Of a stretch of 35,975 nt of DNA, positions 16,143 through 22,369 are shown one piece after another (the stretch's first letter is position 1; every line of letters starts with the position of its first letter). The stretch is from Vampirovibrio chlorellavorus (GTDB taxonomy: Bacteria; Cyanobacteriota; Vampirovibrionia; Vampirovibrionales; Vampirovibrionaceae). The notes under the pieces were generated by a model, which did not search any database, had not been told where the DNA came from, and saw only the letters and a list, made by a program, of their open reading frames with translations. The stretch is from the NCBI GenBank assembly GCA_001858525.1, contig LAPX01000006.1, forward strand, positions 1 to 35,975, given 5' to 3'. Both the position numbers and the translations under genes were made by a program.

Positions 16143-18011
16143 ATGTCTCAGCCGCTTCCCCCGTCTTCTCCAGACTCAGAGTCCCTCAACCCATCAAACC
16201 ATGTGGAACCGTCTTCCGCTCAGCCACCGGGATCAGTCTGGTCGCGGTTTTGCAAAGTGCCCTCTCTCAAAACAGCCCACAAAATTTATGCGCTGCTGGC
16301 CATACTGGTGCTGGGGTTCATCACTTGCCTGTACGTCCAATCCATTGATACTGAAAACATGGGCTTTACCCATGATGACGGAGTGTACGCCATTGTGGGC
16401 AAATCCCTGGCGCTGGGTAAGGGGTTTAAGCTATTGCACGTCATCGGGCAGCCGGGGCAAATCAAATACCCCTTTATTTATCCGCTAATTCTCTCGGTGG
16501 TTTGGTTTTTCAGTCCTCACTTCCCGGAAAATCTTCCGGCCTTACTGTATATGACCATTGCCTTTACCATCGCCTCCTGCTGGCTGATGTTTATCTGGAT
16601 GAAGGATTGCCAGAAAATGCCGGGCTGGCTGGTGCTAACCCTGGCCGTAATCATTCCCACCAACTTTTACTTTATCTACTTTTTCAGCATGGTTATGTCG
16701 GAAGCCCCATACCTCTTTTTTACCCTGCTCATTCTGTGGTATTTCCACCGAATTACCCAAACCGCTCAGCCCCTCCAGAAAAAAGACCTGTTCTGGCTGG
16801 TCACCTTATCCTCCCTGTGCTTTTTAACCCGGGTACTCGGTTTGGCCATGATGGCAGGCATCGGGATATGGCTACTACTAAACCGGCAATGGAAAAACGC
16901 CCTGATTTATGGACTGGGCTGTCTGTTTACCGGCATTTTGCCCTGGGTATTCTGGGTAAAGTTTAACACCCCGCCAGTCAACGATTTTAACTACCCGTTG
17001 GTCCACGCTTACAGCAACTACGGGCTTGAGTTTTTCCACAACCTGACCACCGCCAACTACCTCAACGGACTGGGCGTCTCTGTATTAACCATGATCCTGA
17101 AACTACAGGAAGTCATGTTCCCCCTGATTCCCAACTTTTTCAAAATCTACCCCAAGCTAAAAGCCAATCAGGATCTGGTGCACTGGTTCAGCCTGATTGC
17201 CATGATTATGGCCTATGTGGTTTTTGGCTATTTCTTGCTGCAAGGAATCAGTACCCTGAGAAAAAGCTGGAGCAACGGGAAGTTCAAAGCCGATCAGTTC
17301 ACCTTACCCGGCCTGTACCTGCTTTTTTATATCCTGATTATTACCTTCTGGAATTATGACGATCAGATGGCCCGGTTCCTGTCGCCGGTCTTGCCCATGA
17401 TCTGGTTGTACTTCTTCAAGCCCTTTATGAATTTCCTGCCGGACTTGGGCCGCCCATTGGCCGGTTCACGAAAGAAGGTGATTCTGGCCAGTGTGTTTAC
17501 CATACTCGCCCTGACCACCGCCCTGTGGAACGTCAGCGGTTCTTACCGGACCATTGTCGTTTCCCGTACTCAGCACTGGGTGGAATCCGGGAAATACCGC
17601 TGGTTGTGGGACGAGTACAAAGAGTCCTTCAAATGGATTCGGGAGAATCTACCTCAGGATGCCCGGCTGTCCGTGGCTTCTGATGTGGTGTTTTACCTGA
17701 ACACGGACCGGGCCACCTTTTACACCTTTTATGCCAGTATGCACCGTAAAAACGGCAAATTCACAGAGGATTCCATCCCGCTGCTGATGAAGAGCCTGGA
17801 TTATCACAAGGTCAACTACCTGGTAGCCGAACCCCATATGCAGTTTCGCACCTTGCTGGCGCCGGTAAACTGGGTGGCCCAGCAATTAATGGAACAGTAC
17901 CCGAAGCGCTTTGTGCATCTGTACGGAACCCCCAAGGGCACCATCCACGTGTTCAAAATTTTGCCACCAGAGACGCCCAAGCAAGTCTCCAGTGCCCCGC
18001 AGGGCCAGTAA
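16143..18011 (+). CDS. GT39-like integral membrane glycosyltransferase (GT-C fold)
   Basis: The 622-residue product has a proline/serine-rich cytoplasmic N-terminus (1-45), about ten membrane helices between residues 48 and 470, and a soluble periplasmic C-terminal domain. The first periplasmic loop carries GFTHDDGVYAIVGKSLALGKG, where the acidic pair DD matches the catalytic/metal motif of GT-C enzymes of the PMT/ArnT (GT39) family. These take a polyprenyl-phosphate-linked sugar and transfer it to protein or lipid in the periplasm. The acceptor here is unknown. The C-terminal part, with LPQDARLSVASDVVFYLNTDRATFYTF, resembles the periplasmic tails of other uncharacterised members. The gene stands alone between terminator-like structures, and its stop codon lies in a 20-base tandem duplication. 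It could add sugars to cell-surface components alongside the nearby polysaccharide locus, but the link is only proximity. Confidence 0.8.
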   Translation: MSQPLPPSSPDSESLNPSNHVEPSSAQPPGSVWSRFCKVPSLKTAHKIYALLAILVLGFITCLYVQSIDTENMGFTHDDGVYAIVGKSLALGKGFKLLHVIGQPGQIKYPFIYPLILSVVWFFSPHFPENLPALLYMTIAFTIASCWLMFIWMKDCQKMPGWLVLTLAVIIPTNFYFIYFFSMVMSEAPYLFFTLLILWYFHRITQTAQPLQKKDLFWLVTLSSLCFLTRVLGLAMMAGIGIWLLLNRQWKNALIYGLGCLFTGILPWVFWVKFNTPPVNDFNYPLVHAYSNYGLEFFHNLTTANYLNGLGVSVLTMILKLQEVMFPLIPNFFKIYPKLKANQDLVHWFSLIAMIMAYVVFGYFLLQGISTLRKSWSNGKFKADQFTLPGLYLLFYILIITFWNYDDQMARFLSPVLPMIWLYFFKPFMNFLPDLGRPLAGSRKKVILASVFTILALTTALWNVSGSYRTIVVSRTQHWVESGKYRWLWDEYKESFKWIRENLPQDARLSVASDVVFYLNTDRATFYTFYASMHRKNGKFTEDSIPLLMKSLDYHKVNYLVAEPHMQFRTLLAPVNWVAQQLMEQYPKRFVHLYGTPKGTIHVFKILPPETPKQVSSAPQGQ

Positions 18012-18033
18012 AATTCCCGCAGGGCCAGTAAAA
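17996..18033. repeat. Two-copy tandem repeat spanning a stop codon
   Basis: The 18-base unit CCCGCAGGGCCAGTAAAA occurs at 17996-18013 and is repeated, with its last base less certain, at 18016-18033, a period of 20 bases. The first copy contains the last codons and the TAA stop of the GT39-like gene; the second lies just after it. Confidence 0.9.
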
Positions 18034-18078
18034 CCGGGGATTCTTGCGGCAAAAGACGTTTTTAACAGTTTGAATACA

Positions 18079-18123
18079 GCCTATTAAACAATAGGCCTCA
18101 GAGCCTGGCTTTCAGGAGGGCTC
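18079..18123. other. Two adjacent stem-loops between convergent genes
   Basis: GCCTATT-AAAC-AATAGGC (18079-18096) is a perfect 7-bp hairpin. Immediately after it, GAGCC (18101-18105) can pair with GGCTC (18119-18123). They lie between the 3' ends of the GT39-like and PHP genes, where terminators are expected, but neither has a T-run. Confidence 0.4.
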
Positions 18124-18199
18124 CGGCGCGCCTCAACGAAACACCATTGTAGAAACGGCAGCATAAGAAACAACCCCAAATAACGCCTGAAGCAGCAAA

Positions 18200-19051
18200 T
18201 TAAGAGGCTTTAAACGCTGAAAGCTGACGGCGCTTGCGCTCGGCATGCAGTTCCCGGTAAACGGCAGACGGCATGTGCAAGCGATCCAGCGATTTTTTGT
18301 AGAGATCCACGGTGCCGTGGAAGTCGGTCCCACCGGTGACAATCAGGCCTAACTTTTCGGCCAGGGAGCAGTGGAACTCAATCAAGGCGGGAGAATGACT
18401 ACGGTGATAGGCTTCTAGTCCCCGCAGCCCGTAATTCATCAGGTCTTCCGCCAGCTCTTCAATCATTTCCATATCTCCCGGGTGGGCCACCACGGCGATG
18501 CCACCACTTTCGTGAATGGCTTCCACGGCCTCGTGCGGAGAAACGGTTTGCCGACGGACGTAAGTCTCACAGCGTGGGTTCAGGAACTTGTTAAAGGCCT
18601 GGGAAATATTGGCAGCGCCGCCCTTGGCGATAATGGCCTTGGCCACATGCGGACGCCCAATGGTGCCAATGTCACTGGCTTCCTTCACAATATCCTCGAA
18701 GGAAATATTCAGGCGGGCCTTGGCCTTGAGGCGCTGGGCCATTTCCTGAATCTGGACCACCCGGGAGTTGCGGTGATTTTCAATGACCGCTTGCAGGGCG
18801 TCATCCTCGGGATCGATGTAGTAGCCCAGAATATGGACTTCTTTCTCTTTCCAAACCGTATTCACTTCAATACCCGGAATGATTTCCAGCGGCAGACCTT
18901 CGGCGGCCTTTTGGGCGTGGGCCAAGGACTCAGTGGTATCGTGATCGGTAATGGCGATGGCTTCCAACTGGTTTTCCACGGCCAATTGCACCAGATCTTC
19001 CGGGCGCACCGAACCATCCGAGAAAATGGTATGCATATGCAGATCAATCAT
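18200..19051 (-). CDS. PHP-domain phosphoesterase (RNase AM / nucleoside 3',5'-bisphosphate phosphatase-like)
   Basis: PHP proteins are metal-dependent phosphoesterases. The closest characterised group (TrpH/YciV, RNase AM) removes 5' nucleotides from short RNA or 3'-phosphate from nucleoside 3',5'-bisphosphates in the cytoplasm. The 283-residue length fits this group. Metal-binding motifs are all present: DLHMHTIFSDGS at residues 3-14, AITDHDT around 33-39, PGIEVN, HILGYYI, the insert IGRPHVAKA, AVVAHPGD and TGGTDFHG near the C-terminus. The ATG at 19051 has AAGGA about 9 bases upstream. It is a single-gene unit, convergent with the GT39-like gene. Exact substrate is inferred from family only. 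Confidence 0.88.
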   Translation of the reverse strand: MIDLHMHTIFSDGSVRPEDLVQLAVENQLEAIAITDHDTTESLAHAQKAAEGLPLEIIPGIEVNTVWKEKEVHILGYYIDPEDDALQAVIENHRNSRVVQIQEMAQRLKAKARLNISFEDIVKEASDIGTIGRPHVAKAIIAKGGAANISQAFNKFLNPRCETYVRRQTVSPHEAVEAIHESGGIAVVAHPGDMEMIEELAEDLMNYGLRGLEAYHRSHSPALIEFHCSLAEKLGLIVTGGTDFHGTVDLYKKSLDRLHMPSAVYRELHAERKRRQLSAFKAS

Positions 19052-19141
19052 GACAAGTCGTCCTTGTTCATTGCTAAAAAAGTCTGTGGCTCAGGAAGCA
19101 AGGCCAACGTCAGCAGCACTCTTGGCGGATTTGCACAGCGA

Positions 19142-19333
19142 TATAATTCAAAGGCAAGCCCGAATGCGGGTTACCCACTGCGCAAGAGTCTAACGCTTGT
19201 CAGGAACGGGATTTTATGGCTTTTAAAGCAGTCATGGCAAAATGGCTCTGTTACTTCCTAATGGATAGCATAGCGCATTCCTGAAGCGGTTTCCAGAGGG
19301 CAATCCTGCAATCACTCACGCAAATGAGTTTTT
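19142..19333 (+). ncRNA. Possible small structured RNA in the 354-base gap upstream of the PHP gene
   Basis: The gap 19052-19405 has no convincing gene. On the plus strand a perfect TATAAT (19142-19147) is followed by CCCG-AATG-CGGG (19159-19170), then a second hairpin with arms CTG/CAG and CAAG/CTTG (19178-19203). About 180 bases downstream lies ACTCA-CGCAAA-TGAGT plus a T-run (19314-19333). This arrangement could be a promoter, a structured RNA and a weak terminator. No -35 box at the ideal spacing is clear (TTGGCG lies 14 bases away), the terminator stem is only 5 bp, and I do not recognise an RNA family. The minus strand of the same gap should hold the PHP promoter. Confidence 0.25.
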
Positions 19334-19405
19334 AGCTAACACCCATCTCCCTCCCGAATACGGGCCGGGTCATGCCACACCCAGCCCAGTCAGTGGATAA
19401 TCCGT

Positions 19406-19819
19406 TTATTTTTTGGGAGTATTGGCCACAATAAAGTCCAGTAACGCTTGCGGATCCTGAATCAGGCGCACACTGGAAACATAGTCATCCAGATGCCAAA
19501 CCCCTTTGGGGTCCCGATGATTTTTATAAATATCGTAGCCCAGCAACTCGGTCTCGTTTAAGGTCTGTCGAGAACGCAAAATATACTCAAAGTGAGTTTC
19601 TCCCTCGGTACGCTCATTCCAGACATCCTCCAGATAAAGCTCAAAGTCTGGATAATGCGCGTTTACCCAATCCCTCAGGGCATTGAGCTGCACATAAATA
19701 TCGGGAGAGCTGGCGAGACAGGCCAGCATGGCCGCATGGGCCACTTTAGGTTCAGGATGGGTGCTCTCAGTCATACAGGTCATCATATTACGAAAACCGA
19801 TCGCCATGGCAGTCTCCAT
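19406..19819 (-). CDS. Conserved-looking protein of unknown function (137 residues)
   Basis: I do not recognise this protein. The ATG at 19819 has a good ribosome binding site, AAGAGG, 6 bases upstream, and the frame is fully open with normal codon use. The product is soluble and acidic, with a predicted alpha-helical N-terminal half (HAAMLACLASSPDIYVQLNALRDW). Aromatic and charged segments follow, such as HYPDFELYLEDVWNERTEGETHFEY and RDPKGVWHLDDYVSSVRLI. There are no cysteine pairs, membrane helices or known catalytic motif. It is a single gene divergent from the folE2 operon. The tail NTPKK ends in a lysine-rich stretch. The start and open frame make it likely to be real; its role is unknown. 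Confidence 0.65.
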   Translation of the reverse strand: METAMAIGFRNMMTCMTESTHPEPKVAHAAMLACLASSPDIYVQLNALRDWVNAHYPDFELYLEDVWNERTEGETHFEYILRSRQTLNETELLGYDIYKNHRDPKGVWHLDDYVSSVRLIQDPQALLDFIVANTPKK

Positions 19820-20003
19820 GATAAGCCTCTTTAGATGAGTCTTCTTTTTGCGAAGCTGTGGTTTTAAATCCGTGGAAAGTAAGGTAGTATTAGTATACCA
19901 ATCGGTAGGATGCTCAAAAATACCAAAAGCTTCTATAGATCGTGTTAAAATTCAAACTCCTCTTTTAAATTACAATTCAGGCGATAATCTTCCCGAAGCG
20001 TGA

Positions 20004-20031
20004 TTGAATTTCCCCTCAACTGCCTTATAAG
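20004..20031 (+). promoter_or_regulatory. Sigma70-like promoter for the folE2 operon
   Basis: TTGAAT (20004-20009) and TATAAG (20026-20031) are separated by 16 bases. The predicted start near 20038 gives a leader of about 40-55 bases before folE2. The rest of the 260-base gap back to 19820 shows no recognisable riboswitch. Confidence 0.5.
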
Positions 20032-20080
20032 CGTATGAATTCCTGTTTACCTCCCCGATATTGCCCTCACCCTGCAAGCG

Positions 20081-20941
20081 ATGGAAACCATTACCATGAG
20101 CCAATCCAACTCCAGTGACAAGCAAACCACCACGTTGTTAGATGTGCAAGGACTCGCCGATCAGCGTGGGGTCACCCTGAACCAGGTCGGTGTCAAAAAC
20201 GTTGAAATTCCCATGCAGGTACTGCAAAAAAACGGGCAAACCCAGCACGTTCAAACCGTCGCTACCATGAGCGTGGGCCTGCCAGCGGAATTCAAGGGCA
20301 CCCACATGTCCCGCTTTGTCATCCAGCTAAACGAATGGAGCCAAAACCGCACCTTTAGTCTGGATCTGAAAGAGTTTTTGGTTGAGGCCAAGCAACGCCT
20401 GGAAGCCCCATCTGCCTTTATTGAACTGAAGTTCCGTTATTTTATGGACAAGCCCGCTCCCGTCAGCGACATGAGCGCCCCCATGGCCTACGAGTGCATC
20501 CTGAAGGGCAGTCTGGATGAGCAAGACCACTACCGCCTGATTTTATCGGTAATGGTGCCTTGCGCCACCCTATGCCCTTGCAGCAAAGCCATTTCCGATT
20601 ACGGCGCCCACAACCAGCGGGCCGAAATCCGGGCCGACATCATCATTGATACCAGTGCCGAGCATCGCATGGTGTGGATTGAAGATGTGGTCGCAGGATT
20701 TGAAGCGGCTTCCTCTTGCCCGGTTTACCCGCTGATTAAGCGCATTGACGAGAAGTTTATTACCGAAAAAGCCTACGACAACCCAAAATTCGTGGAAGAT
20801 GTCATTCGGGAATGCACCCTGTTCCTGCGGGACTACAAAGGCGTCAGCGGATTCAACCTCTCCGTGGAGGCCCTGGAAAGCATTCACGCCCACAACGCCT
20901 GGGCCACCCACGCCGAAAACTTCCTGCACGAAAACTATTAA
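20081..20941 (+). CDS. folE2: GTP cyclohydrolase FolE2 (type IB)
   Basis: FolE2 converts GTP to 7,8-dihydroneopterin triphosphate, the first step of folate, biopterin-type and 7-deazaguanine synthesis. The 286-residue product shows the family signature VPCATLCPCSKAISDYGAHNQR at about 159-180, with a cysteine-rich active site (Cys161, Cys165, Cys167) and His177. The later SSCPVYPLIKRIDEK and SIHAHNAWA motifs carry further metal and catalytic residues. Unlike zinc-only FolE, FolE2 enzymes work with several divalent metals and are often used when zinc is scarce. The first ATG is at 20081; another ATG at 20096 (MSQSNSS) is also reasonable and neither has a strong binding site. It heads an operon with two PTPS-family genes that act on its product. 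Confidence 0.93.
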   Translation: METITMSQSNSSDKQTTTLLDVQGLADQRGVTLNQVGVKNVEIPMQVLQKNGQTQHVQTVATMSVGLPAEFKGTHMSRFVIQLNEWSQNRTFSLDLKEFLVEAKQRLEAPSAFIELKFRYFMDKPAPVSDMSAPMAYECILKGSLDEQDHYRLILSVMVPCATLCPCSKAISDYGAHNQRAEIRADIIIDTSAEHRMVWIEDVVAGFEAASSCPVYPLIKRIDEKFITEKAYDNPKFVEDVIRECTLFLRDYKGVSGFNLSVEALESIHAHNAWATHAENFLHENY

Positions 20942-20991
20942 CGGCCCCTCAAAAACTCCGTATCGTGCCCGTAGAAGGGTATAATCCTGTC

Positions 20992-21438
20992 ATGAACGCA
21001 ACACCCAACACTGTCACTGTGATCCGTAAGGCCAAATTCGCGGCGGCCCACTTCCTCCGTCTGCCGGAAATATCAGACGAGGAAAATTTTCAGCGCTTTG
21101 GCCCCAGCAGCAATCCGCTGGCCCACGGACACAATTACGAGATTGAGGTCAGCGTTCAAGGACCAGTCAGACCGGAAACAGGCATGGTGATGAACCTGAA
21201 GGACCTGAAGGTCATCCTAAATGAAGAGGTGGTAGGCCCTTTAGACTTTAAAAACCTGAACCTGCAAGTAGAATACTTCCAGAACCGGCTGACCACCCTG
21301 GAAAATATTTCCCAACTGTTGTGGGATCGCCTGCATCCCCGCATGGCCGGACTGGGCCTGACCCTCACCGGACTCAAGGTACTGGAAAGCGATGACTTAT
21401 TCGTTGAATATTACGGCGGAACGGACCAATTGCCATGA
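20992..21438 (+). CDS. PTPS/QueD-family paralog with altered catalytic triad
   Basis: This 148-residue protein belongs to the 6-pyruvoyl-tetrahydropterin synthase (PTPS)/QueD family, which acts on dihydroneopterin triphosphate. Zinc ligands are kept: His20 (FAAAHFL), His45 and His47 (AHGHNYE). The substrate-anchoring glutamate Glu132 (VLESDD) is also present. The catalytic Cys-Asp-His triad is not: comparison with its neighbour places Ser39 at the cysteine position, Asp85 is kept, and Phe86 replaces the histidine (PLDFKNLN). It could be a pterin-binding pseudoenzyme, a partner subunit, or an enzyme with another reaction. The ATG at 20992 gives an N-terminus matching the neighbour; a longer open frame upstream overlaps folE2 and is unlikely. 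Its stop overlaps the next start by 4 bases (ATGA), so the two are translationally coupled. Confidence 0.88.
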   Translation: MNATPNTVTVIRKAKFAAAHFLRLPEISDEENFQRFGPSSNPLAHGHNYEIEVSVQGPVRPETGMVMNLKDLKVILNEEVVGPLDFKNLNLQVEYFQNRLTTLENISQLLWDRLHPRMAGLGLTLTGLKVLESDDLFVEYYGGTDQLP

Positions 21439-21863
21439 CTTCAAAGCCAAACTGGATGTTTTTAACCCGCAAGTACGAATTCCCGGCCAGCCATCGCCTG
21501 TTCAATCCAGACTGGAGCGATGAGGAAAACGCCCGGGTGTTTCGTCAATGCAACAACCCCAATGGGCACGGGCACAACTATGACCTGGAAGTGACGGTCA
21601 AAGGCCAGCCCGATCCCCAATTGGGTATGGTGGTGGACATTTACGAGCTGGATGTCATCGTCAAGCGGGTCATTCTGGACCGGGTTGACCATAAGAACCT
21701 GAATCTGGATGTGGACTTCATGCAGGGCTTAATTCCCACGGCCGAGAATATCGTATGGGCCTTCTGGCAGGAATTGGCCCCGAAAATTCCCGCCCCAGCG
21801 CAATTAGCCCGCTTACGGGTGGTGGAAACCCGCAACAACTTTGCTGAATACCGGGGCGAATAA
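21435..21863 (+). CDS. 6-pyruvoyl-tetrahydropterin synthase (PTPS-II-like)
   Basis: PTPS turns dihydroneopterin triphosphate into 6-pyruvoyl-tetrahydropterin, the precursor of tetrahydrobiopterin-like cofactors. The 142-residue product has all family residues: zinc ligands His20 (FPASHRL), His45 and His47 (NGHGHNYD), the catalytic Cys39 in QCNNPNGHGH (the C-x5-HGH spacing of the PTPS-II branch, as in animal enzymes), Asp85-His86 (VDHKNLN) and Glu131 (VVETRNN). It resembles animal PTPS along its whole length, for example SDEENARVF and the EYRGE tail. QueD-type activity (6-carboxytetrahydropterin for queuosine) is the main alternative, but the C-x5-HGH motif and the FolE2 neighbour favour a pterin cofactor. 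No sepiapterin reductase is seen in the window. Confidence 0.88.
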   Translation: MTSKPNWMFLTRKYEFPASHRLFNPDWSDEENARVFRQCNNPNGHGHNYDLEVTVKGQPDPQLGMVVDIYELDVIVKRVILDRVDHKNLNLDVDFMQGLIPTAENIVWAFWQELAPKIPAPAQLARLRVVETRNNFAEYRGE

Positions 21864-21910
21864 TTACCCTTCGCCTACTTTCACTGGATTTTAGCCCTCC
21901 GATTATTAAC

Positions 21911-21962
21911 CATCCGAAGGGTTCAAAACAACGATAAAACACTCTACAGTCGGATGTTTTTA
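21911..21962 (+). terminator. Terminator candidate after the folE2-PTPS operon
   Basis: CATCCGA (21911-21917) is complementary to TCGGATG (21950-21956), which is followed by five T. The 7-bp stem is good but the loop is long (32 bases). Just downstream CTGTTTTT/AAAAACAG (21965-21987) forms a second perfect 8-bp hairpin with a 7-base loop that could assist. Confidence 0.45.
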
Positions 21963-22003
21963 TTCTGTTTTTATGGTTCAAAAACAGGTACGCCACACCG
22001 ATT

Positions 22004-22032
22004 TTGGCCAGACTTTGTTTTTTTAGTATAAA
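22004..22032 (+). promoter_or_regulatory. Sigma70-like promoter upstream of the four-winged-helix regulator
   Basis: TTGGCC (22004-22009) and TATAAA (22027-22032) are spaced by exactly 17 bases. The predicted start near 22040 leaves a leader of about 330 bases before the regulator. A second, weaker candidate (TATAAA with GGACAA 16 bases before it, ending near 22338) is much closer to the gene. Confidence 0.5.
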
Positions 22033-22039
22033 GTGCTTG

Positions 22040-22369
22040 CAAGCCGAAATGGTTTTATTTACACTAACGTTCTGTTTAATTGTTTAAGAGTTCCACCTTC
22101 TACGGCTCAATTCATATTCTTTCGATATTGTTTCAAAGCACAAGGATGGTTTTGACCATTGGGTTTACATACTGTTCTGATTCCGGGTTTACGAATCAAA
22201 GTCACTGCAAACAATTTTGCTGGAAAACGATGTTCTCTAGCAACAAACCCAAACCCACTGTTTTAATATAAAAAAGAATTGAACTTGGGACACTGTGGAC
22301 ACAATAACGGGACAATTTCGGCTTCTTCGATTATAAATTTGACACCATTAGGGGAGGACACAGATACTT
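22040..22369 (+). other. Long gene-free leader with repeated GGACA motifs
   Basis: Within the 506-base gap 21864-22369, the part after the promoter has no convincing gene. Its last 90 bases contain GGGACAC, TGGACAC, GGGACAA and AGGACAC, a cluster that could be operator sites. AGGGGAGG, 12 bases before the ATG at 22370, probably serves as the ribosome binding site. I see no known riboswitch. Confidence 0.35.

Noticed and set aside
18482-19261. 259-residue plus-strand open frame opposite the PHP gene
   Set aside because: It is a shadow of the well-supported minus-strand PHP phosphoesterase and has no recognisable domain.
19215-19283. 22-residue open frame in the gap upstream of the PHP gene
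   Set aside because: Too short, without a clear ribosome binding site; it may simply be part of a non-coding region.
20812-20991. N-terminal extension of the first PTPS paralog
   Set aside because: It overlaps the folE2 coding sequence; the ATG at 20992 gives a start aligned with the neighbouring paralog.
22080-22271. 63-residue frame in the leader of the regulator
   Set aside because: It starts with TTG, has no binding site, and codon use looks random.
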